64,000 bases of DNA from Prosthecobacter sp. (GCA_017853885.1 JAFMIR010000002.1:124001-188000); one strand, 5' to 3'; shown: positions 46,976 to 57,272, counted from the first letter of the stretch. Numbers and translations: made by a program. Notes: a model not told the origin generated them from the sequence alone.

Positions 46976-48484
46976 ATGTCCGCGGTTCTCACAGCTCGCT
47001 GCATTACCAAAAAGTTCCCAGGTGTTGTCGCCTTAAAGGATGTTTCCTTTGATCTGCAGGTAGGTGAGATTCATGCTCTCTGTGGTGAGAACGGTGCGGG
47101 CAAGAGCACTCTTATTAAATTGCTCTGCGGTATTCATCCGCACGGTAGCTATGAAGGCTGCTTTAAGGTGCAGGGTGAGGAGGCACGCTTTGCTGGCATC
47201 GGTGATGCATCGAAGGCGGGTATCGCTGTTATTTATCAGGAGCTCGCGCTCGTTGAAGAGATGTCAGTAGCGGAAAACATCTTTCTTGGTTGTGAGCCTC
47301 GTCGCTGGGCTGGCTTGATCGACTGGCCGCGCATCTACCGCGAGGCTAAAGCCTTGTTGAAACGCTTCAAAGTGCAGCTTGACCCCGCCGCACCCGTTTC
47401 CTCACTAGGGATCGGTCAAAAGCAGCTCGTCGAAATTGTAAAAGCATTGGCAAAGAATAGTCGCATACTTATTCTTGATGAGCCCACAGCCGCGCTTGCC
47501 GAACACGAAGCACTCATCTTGCTTGGCATTCTGCGAGATCTGCGCCAGCGCGGAATTGCCTGCATTTATATTTCGCACAAACTGGATGAGGTCTTTAGCA
47601 TTGCCGACCGCATCACGGTGCTACGCGACGGCAGCACTGTTGGCACGCAAGCGGTCATAGATACCAGTAAAGCTGACGTGATCCGTCGGATGGTTGGTCG
47701 TGAGATTGGCGATCTTTTTCCTCGCCGAGTTTCAGAGCCGGGTGAGACCCTTTTAAAAGTGAAAAAACTCACTGTGGCCGAAAGCAGTCATGAGGCTCCG
47801 AAGCTTCACCAGATCAGTTTTGAACTGAAGTCCGGTGAAGTTCTTGGTATCGGCGGCTTGATGGGTGCGGGACGAACCGAACTCTTGATGCATCTGTTCG
47901 GAGTCTGGGGGTACCGTCAAGAAGGCGAGGTCACGCTGAGAGGGTGCGACTTGAAAAAAAATACCCCCAAGGAAAGCATCGATCTTGGAATGGTGCTCGC
48001 CAGTGAGGACCGACGACGTTATGGCCTTTTGCTCGAGCAGGGAATAGGCTTCAACTTATCACTCTCCTCTTTAAAGACTCTTTGTAGCTTTGGTTTTGTT
48101 TGCAAAAGAGATGAGGCAAAGCGCAATCAGGGAATTTTTGACGATTTGCGTATCAAGGCCACAGGTCTCGATACCATTGCTGGCCGACTTTCGGGCGGCA
48201 ACCAGCAAAAAATCGTGCTTGGCAAGGCTCTTTTGGCACAACCATCTGTGATTTTGTTAGATGAGCCAACGCGTGGTATCGATGTTGGGGCAAAACTTGA
48301 AATCTACGAAATCATCAACCAACTCACAGCAGCAGGAAAAGCGGTCCTACTTGTCTCCAGCGAGTTGCAGGAACTCATCGGAATGAGTGACCGCATTCTG
48401 ATGTTACGCGAAGGTAAGATTGGAGGTGAGTTCAATCGAGTAGAGGTCAGCCAAGAGAAACTCCTGCAGGCTGCCGTTTCCTAG
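46976..48484 (+). CDS. Sugar ABC transporter ATP-binding protein (XylG/RbsA-like, two ATPase domains)
   Basis: 502 residues from ATG 46976. The first ATPase domain has GENGAGKSTL and LILDEPTAAL; the second has a degenerate Walker A (GLMGAGRTEL) and signature LSGGNQQKIVLGKALL with LLDEPTRGID. This is the two-domain layout of CUT2 importers for xylose, ribose or other monosaccharides. No permease or binding protein gene follows: the next gene is convergent, ten bases away. Such partners must lie elsewhere or be lost. The sugar is not known. Confidence 0.9.
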   Translation: MSAVLTARCITKKFPGVVALKDVSFDLQVGEIHALCGENGAGKSTLIKLLCGIHPHGSYEGCFKVQGEEARFAGIGDASKAGIAVIYQELALVEEMSVAENIFLGCEPRRWAGLIDWPRIYREAKALLKRFKVQLDPAAPVSSLGIGQKQLVEIVKALAKNSRILILDEPTAALAEHEALILLGILRDLRQRGIACIYISHKLDEVFSIADRITVLRDGSTVGTQAVIDTSKADVIRRMVGREIGDLFPRRVSEPGETLLKVKKLTVAESSHEAPKLHQISFELKSGEVLGIGGLMGAGRTELLMHLFGVWGYRQEGEVTLRGCDLKKNTPKESIDLGMVLASEDRRRYGLLLEQGIGFNLSLSSLKTLCSFGFVCKRDEAKRNQGIFDDLRIKATGLDTIAGRLSGGNQQKIVLGKALLAQPSVILLDEPTRGIDVGAKLEIYEIINQLTAAGKAVLLVSSELQELIGMSDRILMLREGKIGGEFNRVEVSQEKLLQAAVS

Positions 48485-48493
48485 TGAGAGACG

Positions 48494-49063
48494 TCACATC
48501 TCAAGAAAATTTTTCAGCAGTCTTTGCCCCTCCTGTGTAAGGATCGATTCTGGATGAAACTGAACTCCATGAATGGGGAATTCCTTGTGCCGAAGTCCCA
48601 TGATCTCAGACTCATCATCACAGACGGTGGCTGTGATTTCTAAGCATTTGGGCAGAGTGGCTCTCTTTACTAATAGTGAATGATAGCGTGTGGCCTCAAA
48701 GGGATCTGGCATGTCTTTGAAAACAGAAGTGCTAGTATGGTGAATCATCGATGTCTTGCCGTGCATCAAACGATCTGCCCGCACAACATCTCCACCGAAT
48801 ACGTGGCCAATGGCCTGATGGCCGAGACAGACACCAAGTAGAGGGATTTTTTTTCCAAATCGTTCAATGACTGCGCAGCTGATACCCGCTTCTTTGGGAG
48901 TGCAGGGGCCGGGTGAGATGCATATGTGCCCAGGATTGAGTTTTTGGATCTCATCAAGTGTAACTTGATCATTGCGACGGACTTCCATGACGGCTCCCAT
49001 TTCGCCGAAATATTGTACAAGGTTGTAAGTGAAGGAGTCGTAATTATCGATAATCAGCAGCAT
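48494..49063 (-). CDS. Anthranilate/aminodeoxychorismate synthase glutamine amidotransferase
   Basis: 189 residues. It supplies ammonia from glutamine to TrpE- or PabB-type partners (not in the window). The triad is visible: Cys in [12 protein letters not shown], then His and Glu in [25 protein letters not shown] at the start is diagnostic. Sequence alone does not separate TrpG from PabA. It is the last of a minus-strand series starting with the secretin. Confidence 0.95.
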   Translation of the reverse strand: MLLIIDNYDSFTYNLVQYFGEMGAVMEVRRNDQVTLDEIQKLNPGHICISPGPCTPKEAGISCAVIERFGKKIPLLGVCLGHQAIGHVFGGDVVRADRLMHGKTSMIHHTSTSVFKDMPDPFEATRYHSLLVKRATLPKCLEITATVCDDESEIMGLRHKEFPIHGVQFHPESILTQEGQRLLKNFLEM

Positions 49064-49078
49064 GATGTCAGATGAGGG

Positions 49079-49576
49079 TCAGAAGCCGCGTAAAGTGAGG
49101 ATACGGTCGAGTTCAGATTGAAAAGATGGGATGTCGGCTGCGGGAGGTTGATAACCAGAAACAGGACCACGCATGCCGAAGCGTCCCATCTGGTCCATGA
49201 ACCACATGACGGTGTTGCCATCACTAAATGTAGCTTTTCCGCTGATTGAAACGCCCACAGGAGGAATTTCATCCACTGTCACAGTCAGCGAGCAGGTAGA
49301 GGGCTGGCTAGGTGCAGGTTGTTCAGTTTGGAGCTGTTGAACCTCATCATCGGTGGCTGGCGGCAATGCTTCGGCTGTAGCCTCCACCTCAGGCGGCTTT
49401 TCACGAGGCCTATCGTTGAGTTTCACGCCGAGCTCGAGTATGAGCAAGCGTGTCTCCATGTAAGTGAGTGTAATCCCGAGTTGCGCGCGTAGACGGTCCT
49501 GAATCTGGTTCAGGTTTGCGCCTTCTTCGGCCCATTTGGCAATTTGTTGACGTTGATCTGATGTGGGGCTGGGCAT
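49079..49576 (-). CDS. Conserved hypothetical protein with helix-turn-helix-like start
   Basis: 165 residues. Residues 6-52 (SDQRQQIAKWAEEGANLNQI and on to ILELGVKL) look like a small helix-turn-helix. A Pro/Glu-rich linker (55-90) leads to a beta-rich end (TCSLTVTVDEIPPVGVSISG). I know no family. It lies 21 bases after the 289-residue gene and 15 before the amidotransferase gene, same strand. Confidence 0.7.
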   Translation of the reverse strand: MPSPTSDQRQQIAKWAEEGANLNQIQDRLRAQLGITLTYMETRLLILELGVKLNDRPREKPPEVEATAEALPPATDDEVQQLQTEQPAPSQPSTCSLTVTVDEIPPVGVSISGKATFSDGNTVMWFMDQMGRFGMRGPVSGYQPPAADIPSFQSELDRILTLRGF

Positions 49577-49597
49577 GAGATTGGGGCGAGCACGAGT

Positions 49598-50467
49598 TCA
49601 GCCATTCATCTTATCTGTGATGATGTGTGAGAGAATAGATGCTTTTTCGCTAATTTTTTTGATCTCTTGGTGTGTCAAGGCTTTGCCTTGGGGCACGTCC
49701 ATCAGGGGCATGAGTTCCTCGATGCCTTTGCGTATCGCGATCAGGTTGGGGTTGTTCAAGAGAGAAGGGTGGAGGCTGTCGAGACTGCCAAGATAATACT
49801 CCACAATGTCGCGTCGTGTCAGCTGTCGTGTTTTTTCCTCCGTGTAGTCCATAACGATGGTCTTGGTGGAGATCTCCAGTGCTCGCAGCCAACCACCTAG
49901 GCTTATGAGGTGGGCAATGTCGACGTCACGCAGGAGAACCATCTCAGCTTCGACATCCGCCTGCGTGCGGGTGAGTTCTTCTTTGAGGTCATTCCATTCA
50001 CCTCTTAGACTGTGTTCAAAAAGACTCTGAGTGTGTTTGTTCATGCGTCCACCGGCCCCGAGGGCTTTGCCATATTTGATCATGGCGCGTCCAACGAACT
50101 CCATTTCATCCACCTTCTCGGTTTGCACGATAAGAAAGCCGTCGGCGATCAGAGTGCCAAGGCCTAACGAAACGATAACGCGATCCGAAGGTGTTTTATC
50201 TGTGAACGGACGCTTTAGTTCATCATATTTCAACTTTCCAACCTTGTTGAGCATGTCGAATAGCTTTCGGATGGAGGGGGTTGTGAAATCGTTGACGCCA
50301 AACTCCTCACGCACATGCTCATCGCTTAGCACGTCTTCTGGTATGGGAGGCTTGGTTGCTTGCGCGGAAGGAGATGGAGGTGAGAGCTGCTGTGCCTTGG
50401 TGGGCAACGTTGCCACTATGAGCAAAGCCAATAGAATGGAGTGGCTGGCGGATGTGCCTGAGAACAT
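49598..50467 (-). CDS. Conserved hypothetical exported protein
   Basis: 289 residues. A signal peptide (about 1-25, ILLALLIVATLPTKAQ) precedes a Pro/Ser-rich linker (26-43). The rest is helical (for example RKLFDMLNKVGKLKYDEL and MEFVGRAMIKYGKALGAGGR). No catalytic motif is seen. It lies 75 bases after the secretin gene, same strand, which suggests a periplasmic role linked to the secretin (inference). Confidence 0.72.
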   Translation of the reverse strand: MFSGTSASHSILLALLIVATLPTKAQQLSPPSPSAQATKPPIPEDVLSDEHVREEFGVNDFTTPSIRKLFDMLNKVGKLKYDELKRPFTDKTPSDRVIVSLGLGTLIADGFLIVQTEKVDEMEFVGRAMIKYGKALGAGGRMNKHTQSLFEHSLRGEWNDLKEELTRTQADVEAEMVLLRDVDIAHLISLGGWLRALEISTKTIVMDYTEEKTRQLTRRDIVEYYLGSLDSLHPSLLNNPNLIAIRKGIEELMPLMDVPQGKALTHQEIKKISEKASILSHIITDKMNG

Positions 50468-50542
50468 GATAAAGAATGATACGAGGCCGGATCGGCATTT
50501 CCAGCGGTAGCTCCGTAAAAGTCAGGACTTCCTGATGTTTCT

Positions 50543-53050
50543 TTACTGGCTGACGCTTGCTGTGTCGCGGTTGATCTTCTGTCCCGAGGGATCGATGACA
50601 TTGACCGTAACAAAGATGATAATGTTCTTGGTGTCGGTTCGCTTGACGTGAGTGCGAAACAGCCTTCCCACAAATGGTAAATCGCCCAAAACCGGCACTT
50701 GGTCGTCCACGATGGTGTGCTCCTGCTGCTTCAGGCCACCCAAGACCACCGTCTGCCCGTCCCACACTTTGACAGCGGTGGAAACTTTGGAAGATTTGAA
50801 TACAGGTTGCAGGATTTTATTGGGTGTGATCAGCTGTTCAGGAGTGAAGAGCGGTATGTAGGATGTGGTGCCTCCAGAGGTCACTTGCTGAAAAGCTGAG
50901 CTGTTCGGGGAATTGATGGGACTTCCATAGTTCACAAATCCCTCAAAATCGACTACTTCAGGCGCGAGTACGATTTCCACACTTCGTGCATCGTCGGAGA
51001 CTACAGGTTCTACCTCCATGGTGACTCCCGTTTTTCGGGTTTCAAACGCCGTTGGCGTGGTTGGTGTAGCGATCATTTGGCTACCAGCTCCCCCGATCAA
51101 ACCGCCACCGCCTGTATTGCCTTGAGGCAATTGAGGTGGATCAAACTCAGTGGGGTAAATGAATTCCCGGGTAATCTCGACGGTGGCTTTGACGCCGCTC
51201 TTGGTGGTGACGCTTGGACTCACGGCAACATCCACGCCTTTCTTCTGCGCTAGGCCACGGAGCACAGTCTGGAACTGAGGATCTGTGAACACCCCAGCTA
51301 GTGACAAGGCACCTGGTGCGACAGATGGTGCAGCCGTAGCGGATCCGGTCTCTAGCAGGGTTGATAGGGCATTTTGGCCAGTCGCAAAAGTGCCTGAGCG
51401 ATTTCCGGCGGTGATAGGCCCACCGCCTCCGGCATTTATAGGCGTGACACCCAACGGGGTAGGGCCACCTGTTGCTGAGGCCACGGACTGAGCGGGGAAG
51501 ACCTGCGCCCCATTCAGTACGACAGGAGGGATAGTTGCGTTGCCGCCGAAAGGATAAGCTGTCGGTGAAAATGGAACGCCAGATCCAGCCGTCCCTCCGC
51601 CGGTAAAAACGTTATTTCCGTTGAATCCGACTCCGCCCATCAACCAGTCGAAACCTAGTTCATCCAGATTCTTTTGGGATACTTCAAGCATCCGCATGCT
51701 CACAACAACCATCTTTGGGCTGCTTTTGGCGGCGAGATCTACGAGATTCTCCACCATCTCCATGTTCGTGGCCGTGTTACGCACGACGAGCGTGCTTGTG
51801 CCAGCAGAGAAGCTAGCGCTTGAGTCTTTGGGGAAGGGGACGCCTCGACTTTCGAGGAATTCCTTGGCTCCCATGCGCTTGAGGTTGAAGCCACCACCAG
51901 CCTGAGCAGCAGGCTGAGCGAATGGATCCGCGCCCGCAGGCGCTGTGGCGGCCACGGGGCTGTTTTGAATGAAATCCGGGGGCACCCGAAAACTGCGTGT
52001 GATCAGGGTCGCATTTTTCTCGCTGAGTGACGAGATCATCACCGCGTGCTCTTCGACTCGGTAAGTGACACCGGCTGATTCACAGATGTAACGCAGCACC
52101 TCCTCGAGGGGGACATCGTTGAGCGTTAGACTGATTTGCCTCCCTCGTGATTCTTCTGGCACATTCAACACGAAATCCACCCCTTTGCCCATCGGGTCAA
52201 GATCGCGGCTGCGAAGACGCAAGAGTTCAAGGATTTCGATAAGGGTGGCTTGCTCGAATTCTACCTTGGGCAAGCGATAGCTGCGCAGCTTGGTTGTAAT
52301 TCCATCGCGACCGCTGGATGCAGTCGAGGAGGCTTGCACCCGTGCCCCAAAAAGAGAGCTCAGCTCCGCTGAAGAAGGTGGTATGGGATCTTCCCATGTT
52401 TGAGTTACGGCATTAAGCATCTTAGAACGCCGCTGATCGCCTGCGGCGTCGAAATATCGGGCTTTCTCGCGTTCCGCGCGCTCCATGCCACGACGAGCGG
52501 CGCTGTTGGTGGGATCGATTTGGAGGACATCTTGGTGAAGACGAATGGATAGATCAAAATCACCCAGCTCAATGGCTGAACTCGCTTTTAATAAGAGGCC
52601 CTGAACACTGCGAACTTTTTGGATATGTGCGTTTGTAAGTGCCGGAGGAAAGCGATCAGGGTCTGCCAGGCGCTTTTGCATCTCCATGAGCTGCTTATCT
52701 TGGGGGTTGATTTTTAAGAGCTTGTTCAGCAGCTCATGAGCCTCCTGGCTTTTGCCAGTCACGCCGAGCTCTTCGGCATACAGGCAACCGACTGAAAGAT
52801 ATCCAGCCTGGGTCATACTGCGAGCTTTTTGAGTTAAAGGAGCCTCAGGAAGGGTTTGATAAAAAGACTCTAAAAGCTTCAGAGCCTCTTCCGTTTTACC
52901 CTGCATTACCAATTCGGAAGCCTGATTCAGTTGAGCGCCAGTTGCATCGACTCGCGATTGACGGTTCAATGCCTCTCGTTCAGCAAGCTGAATCACGGTT
53001 TCAGCTGCGTGAAGTGGCAGGATAGCAATCAATACTAGCAGACTCAGCAT
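50543..53050 (-). CDS. Secretin (GspD/PilQ-like, Amuc_1098 type)
   Basis: 835 residues from ATG 53050, where a good signal peptide begins (MLSLLVLIAILPLHAAET); the longer frame to 53170 lacks one. A TPR-like region (20-190) precedes an N-domain (EILELLRLRSRDLD) and a secretin_N domain. The secretin domain ends with QTVVLGGLKQQEHTIVDDQV and PVLGDLPFVGRLFRTH, the classic secretin signature. A Gly/Pro/Thr-rich stretch of over 100 residues interrupts the secretin region. It forms an outer-membrane ring for type IV pili or type II secretion; the Akkermansia protein Amuc_1098 is the nearest named one. No pilM/N/O genes are beside it. Confidence 0.9.
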   Translation of the reverse strand: MLSLLVLIAILPLHAAETVIQLAEREALNRQSRVDATGAQLNQASELVMQGKTEEALKLLESFYQTLPEAPLTQKARSMTQAGYLSVGCLYAEELGVTGKSQEAHELLNKLLKINPQDKQLMEMQKRLADPDRFPPALTNAHIQKVRSVQGLLLKASSAIELGDFDLSIRLHQDVLQIDPTNSAARRGMERAEREKARYFDAAGDQRRSKMLNAVTQTWEDPIPPSSAELSSLFGARVQASSTASSGRDGITTKLRSYRLPKVEFEQATLIEILELLRLRSRDLDPMGKGVDFVLNVPEESRGRQISLTLNDVPLEEVLRYICESAGVTYRVEEHAVMISSLSEKNATLITRSFRVPPDFIQNSPVAATAPAGADPFAQPAAQAGGGFNLKRMGAKEFLESRGVPFPKDSSASFSAGTSTLVVRNTATNMEMVENLVDLAAKSSPKMVVVSMRMLEVSQKNLDELGFDWLMGGVGFNGNNVFTGGGTAGSGVPFSPTAYPFGGNATIPPVVLNGAQVFPAQSVASATGGPTPLGVTPINAGGGGPITAGNRSGTFATGQNALSTLLETGSATAAPSVAPGALSLAGVFTDPQFQTVLRGLAQKKGVDVAVSPSVTTKSGVKATVEITREFIYPTEFDPPQLPQGNTGGGGLIGGAGSQMIATPTTPTAFETRKTGVTMEVEPVVSDDARSVEIVLAPEVVDFEGFVNYGSPINSPNSSAFQQVTSGGTTSYIPLFTPEQLITPNKILQPVFKSSKVSTAVKVWDGQTVVLGGLKQQEHTIVDDQVPVLGDLPFVGRLFRTHVKRTDTKNIIIFVTVNVIDPSGQKINRDTASVSQ

Positions 53051-53215
53051 CTTGGTGTGAATCCGGCGCACGGGAGTAAGATGAGGAAGAAATTCGAAAA
53101 GCATGCGGGGGGAGCGCGCAAAAAAAGAACCGGAAAACGATTGCATAACAGAACGCCCTGTATTTCCCAAGTATTTTCTTATCCTTGGCCTGACATTTCA
53201 GCCCCACTTTGCCTG

Positions 53216-53857
53216 ATGCCCAGCCCCCTCTTATCCATCGACCTTTCGACTTCATATGGCAGCATTGCGGTCGTCTGTGGTGAGGAGGTCGGGTTTGAGG
53301 CTTCTTTTCAATCAGAAAGATCGCACAACGCTCGCCTATTTGCCCCTCTTCAGGAGGCCTTGGCTGCCGCCGGGCCAGAGCTCGCGGGAGTGGTTGTTGG
53401 GGATGGGCCAGGCTCCTATACTGGTGTCCGCATTGCTATGGCGGCGGCACAGGGGGTCGCACTCTCCCGGGATGTGTGGTGCGTCGGGTGGTCCTCACTG
53501 ACGGCGCCAGACGTTGATATGGGTTTCAATTACCGTGTGATTGGCGATGCTCGGCGGCAGAGCTTCTACCTTGCTGAGGTCAAAGACGGCCGCTTAATGC
53601 CGGGGATCGAAACAGTTTCACCTGAAATAGCCCATCAGCGTTGTCAGAATGACCCTCACTGGCTCACTTTTGATCCTCAGGCACCTCTCGGACTTGCGCA
53701 GGTGATTCAGGTGCGGCCATGCGCGGTTCGTTTGGCGCAGATCGTTGCCTCTTTGCCCAAAGCGGAGCTTGCGGAGTTGATCGCTCGCCCGCTCATTCCG
53801 CATTACTTGGCCGAGGCCTTCATCACGAAGCCCAAACGATCCCTCGGTATCGCTTGA
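53216..53857 (+). CDS. tsaB: tRNA threonylcarbamoyladenosine biosynthesis protein TsaB
   Basis: 213 residues from ATG 53216; the upstream part of the frame overlaps the divergent secretin start. TsaB works with TsaD and TsaE to make t6A on tRNAs reading ANN codons. The ASKHA-fold marks are SIDLSTSYGSIAV, SHNARLFAPLQEAL and GDGPGSYTGVRIAMAAAQGV. The C-terminal half is short and divergent, as usual in TsaB. Confidence 0.92.
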   Translation: MPSPLLSIDLSTSYGSIAVVCGEEVGFEASFQSERSHNARLFAPLQEALAAAGPELAGVVVGDGPGSYTGVRIAMAAAQGVALSRDVWCVGWSSLTAPDVDMGFNYRVIGDARRQSFYLAEVKDGRLMPGIETVSPEIAHQRCQNDPHWLTFDPQAPLGLAQVIQVRPCAVRLAQIVASLPKAELAELIARPLIPHYLAEAFITKPKRSLGIA

Positions 53858-53935
53858 GGCGCCCGCTTAGCAACGGTCCTTGCACGCGGCTTAGCCCGCT
53901 CCATGTTTCTTGCCCTTTTCCCTTTCCCCGCTCTC

Positions 53936-56900
53936 ATGTTCAATTGGATCATTAAAAAAATTCTCGGCTCAAAGAACCAGCGCACAGTGCGTAAGCTCCA
54001 GCCGATTGTCGCCGAGATCAACCGCATCGAAGAGCAGCTCCAACAGCAGGATGAACAGCACCTGCGTGACCATGTGCAGAAGTGGCAGAACCAATTTCGC
54101 GCCTTCCACACGCCTCCATTCCTCGGTGGTGTGGCCTTGCGTATTGCGGATGAGCAGCAGGTGAATACCTCGCTAGAGGGCATTGCGCCTTACTTTGCAG
54201 CACTAAAGGCTCATTTCAGCTCGCTCGCTGATGACTACCTAGTCCCAACTGCATGGGCGAATGCCTCGTTGGAGGACAAAAAGGCTCGCATCGACCGGGC
54301 TCGCGATGCTTGGAACGAAATGCAACCCAAGTTTGCCGACATTGAACAGAGGATGCTCAATGACATTCTTCCCGAGGCCTACGCCGTTGTTAAAAATGCC
54401 GCCCGCCGCCTATCAGGCAGTGACATCATGGTATGTGACACGCCGTTGAAGTGGAACATGGTTCATTTTGATGTTCAGCTCATCGGAGGGATTGCTCTGC
54501 ATCGCGGAATGATCGCCGAAATGGCGACCGGTGAAGGAAAAACGCTGGTAGGCACTTTGCCCGTTTTTCTCAACGCACTCACAGGCCGCGGCGTGCATGT
54601 CATTACAGTGAACGACTACCTCGCACGGCGCGACAGCGAGTGGATGGGACACCTTTACAAACGCCTCGGCCTCACTGTCGGCTGCATCCAAAATGACCAG
54701 TCCAGCAATGTTCGCGCAGAGCAATATCGCTGTGACATTACCTATGGCACGAATAGCGAGTTTGGCTTCGACTACCTACGTGACAACGGGATGGCCTCTA
54801 GTAAGGATCAGCAAGTTCAGCGCGGTCACTACTTCGCCATCGTGGACGAAGTAGATTCCGTGCTCATCGATGAGGCCCGCACCCCTCTCATCATCAGCGG
54901 TCCTGTTGCCGTAGCCGAGTCCTCCCACCACTACGAACGTTACAAGCCGCTTGTCGAGCAGCTCGTTCGCCGACAGACAACGCTTTGCACGAAAATCATC
55001 ACCGAGGCCAAGGAGCATGCCAGCAAGGGGGAGCGTGACATTGCTGGGAAAAAGCTTTTTCAAGTCCATCTGGGGCAGCCCAAGAACCGCGCTCTTATGC
55101 GCTGTATGGAGGATCCTGAGCTGCGACGTGACATGGAAAAAGCAGAGCTTGCCCTTTATCAAGACACGCAAAAAGTCGAATACTTCAAACTCAAGGAAGA
55201 GCTCTACTACTCCATCGAAGAGAAGAGCCACGATGCCGATCTCAGTGAGATGGGTCGAACCTTTTTGAATCCCGATGATCCCGATGCATTTGTGCTCCCA
55301 GATATCGCCACCATTTATAGTGAGATCGACGGCGACACCTCGCTCTCTGACCAGCAGAAGATTCAGAAAAAAAACGAGACTCAGGATCGCCTCTCACATC
55401 AAGGTCAGCGAATTCACCAGATCAGTCAGCTTCTTCGTGCTTATACACTCTATGAAAAAGATGTCGAATACGTCGTGGAGGATAACAAAGTTATCATCGT
55501 TGATGCACAGACAGGTCGCAAGATGCCAGGCCGTCGTTGGAGCGATGGATTGCACCAAGCTGTTGAAGCCAAAGAAGGTGTCCATATTGATGCCGAGACG
55601 CAGACGCTCGCAACCATCACAATTCAGAACTACTTTCGCCTCTATCAAAAGCTTGGCGGCATGACCGGTACTGCCGAAACCGATGCTGCAGAATTCAATG
55701 ACATCTATGGTCTCGATGTGCTGACGATTCCCACCAACCGGCCGGTGAGGCGCAAAGACCACAATGACAGTATCTATAAGACCCGCCGCGAGAAATTCAA
55801 CGCTGTCATCGAGCTTATCAAAGAACTCCATGCCAAAGGCCAACCTGTGCTCGTTGGCACCGCCAGCGTCGAGGCCTCCGAGATGGTCTCACGCATGCTG
55901 AAGCTGCAAAAGATTACGCACAACGTTCTCAATGCAAAATACCACCGTCAGGAGGCTGAGATTGTTGCCCGTGCCGGTCATCGAGGAGCCGTCACCATTT
56001 CCACCAATATGGCTGGTCGTGGAACCGATATTAAACTGGGTGAGGGTGTCTCTGAGCTCGGTGGGCTGTTTGTGCTCGCCACTGAGCGACACGAGTCCCG
56101 TCGTGTGGATCGCCAGCTGCGCGGACGCTCGGCGCGTCAGGGCGACCCTGGTGAGAGTAAATTCTTCCTCAGTTTCGAGGACGACCTCATGCGCAATTTC
56201 GGTGCTGCAGAGCGAATGACGAAAATGATGGAGCGTTTTGGAATGAAGGAGGGTGAGGAATTGCAGCATCCTTGGCTCAATCGCAGTGTCGAAACAGCCC
56301 AAAAGCGTGTAGAGCAACGCAACTATGTCTGGAGGAAACGTGTGCTGGAATACGACGACGTCATGAACCAGCAGCGTGAGGTGGTCTATGAGTGGCGCAA
56401 TGATGTGCTCAACAGCAACGACACCCGTATTCTGATCGATGATGCTGTTGAAAAAGGCATTCGTGATCGCATGGGTGAATTTGTCCCCGCTGAAAAATCC
56501 AATGAAGTTCCTGACTACGAGGGCCTCATTCACTGGATTAATACTACCTTTCCAATTGGTCTGAAGGCTGAGGATGCCGACTTTAGCAGCCGTGAATTCG
56601 AAGGAAATGTCGAATTCATCAAAGAACGAATCATTCACGCTTACGAGGTGAAGGTGGAGGGGGGCAATCCTACTGCGTTACAAGAGATCGAGAAGATGAT
56701 CCTGCTCAATGCCATCGATCGGCTCTGGCAGGAACATCTTTATGCCCTCGATGCCTTAAAAGAAGGCGTCAGCCTTCGCACACATGGTCAGAAAGATCCG
56801 CTCATCGAATTCAAACAGGAAGCTTTTGGTGCATTCGCTGAGCTCATGCGCCATATCAATAGTGAGGTGCTTGCTAATCTATTCCGCAGCACTCAGCAAC

Positions 56901-57169
56901 TCGCCGCCTTCGAGAGTTTCCTAGCTCAGATGGCTCTTCAAGCCTCGGCAACGGGCGGGGAAGGTGAGGAAAACACAAACGAGGGGCAGTCGCGACGTTC
57001 CCGCCAAGCCGATGAGGACTCTGACCCTGCTACGACGGGGCCAAGGCTCATCATTCCTCAGCGCACGACACCAGCAAAGCAGTCCAAATTCCAAAATGTC
57101 GGTCGCAATGATCCATGCCCCTGTGGTAGTGGCAAAAAATACAAGCAGTGTTGCGGACGCAACGCCTGA
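53936..57169 (+). CDS. secA: Preprotein translocase ATPase SecA
   Basis: 1077 residues from ATG 53936, longer than the ~900 of E. coli. SecA drives proteins through SecYEG. It has Walker A (MATGEGKTLVGTLP), Walker B (IVDEVDSVLIDEARTPLI), NMAGRGTDIKLG and RQLRGRSARQGDPGES. The extra length lies in the region between the first ATPase half and the preprotein cross-linking part (about 345-500). The zinc-binding end CPCGSGKKYKQCCG, which contacts SecB or phospholipid, is present. Confidence 0.98.
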   Translation: MFNWIIKKILGSKNQRTVRKLQPIVAEINRIEEQLQQQDEQHLRDHVQKWQNQFRAFHTPPFLGGVALRIADEQQVNTSLEGIAPYFAALKAHFSSLADDYLVPTAWANASLEDKKARIDRARDAWNEMQPKFADIEQRMLNDILPEAYAVVKNAARRLSGSDIMVCDTPLKWNMVHFDVQLIGGIALHRGMIAEMATGEGKTLVGTLPVFLNALTGRGVHVITVNDYLARRDSEWMGHLYKRLGLTVGCIQNDQSSNVRAEQYRCDITYGTNSEFGFDYLRDNGMASSKDQQVQRGHYFAIVDEVDSVLIDEARTPLIISGPVAVAESSHHYERYKPLVEQLVRRQTTLCTKIITEAKEHASKGERDIAGKKLFQVHLGQPKNRALMRCMEDPELRRDMEKAELALYQDTQKVEYFKLKEELYYSIEEKSHDADLSEMGRTFLNPDDPDAFVLPDIATIYSEIDGDTSLSDQQKIQKKNETQDRLSHQGQRIHQISQLLRAYTLYEKDVEYVVEDNKVIIVDAQTGRKMPGRRWSDGLHQAVEAKEGVHIDAETQTLATITIQNYFRLYQKLGGMTGTAETDAAEFNDIYGLDVLTIPTNRPVRRKDHNDSIYKTRREKFNAVIELIKELHAKGQPVLVGTASVEASEMVSRMLKLQKITHNVLNAKYHRQEAEIVARAGHRGAVTISTNMAGRGTDIKLGEGVSELGGLFVLATERHESRRVDRQLRGRSARQGDPGESKFFLSFEDDLMRNFGAAERMTKMMERFGMKEGEELQHPWLNRSVETAQKRVEQRNYVWRKRVLEYDDVMNQQREVVYEWRNDVLNSNDTRILIDDAVEKGIRDRMGEFVPAEKSNEVPDYEGLIHWINTTFPIGLKAEDADFSSREFEGNVEFIKERIIHAYEVKVEGGNPTALQEIEKMILLNAIDRLWQEHLYALDALKEGVSLRTHGQKDPLIEFKQEAFGAFAELMRHINSEVLANLFRSTQQLAAFESFLAQMALQASATGGEGEENTNEGQSRRSRQADEDSDPATTGPRLIIPQRTTPAKQSKFQNVGRNDPCPCGSGKKYKQCCGRNA

Positions 57170-57272
57170 TTTGAATCATTCTGAGCCGTACTTTTTTACC
57201 ATTAAAAATCAGCGGTTGAACAGCGAACTAGGTAGCGCTTTTCTCCACTCTATCCCAAGAACCTTCTCAATC

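Noticed and set aside
48484-48510. Hairpin TGAGA/TCTCA between the convergent xylG-like and amidotransferase genes
   Set aside because: Weak five-base stem inside the coding end; not enough to call a terminator.
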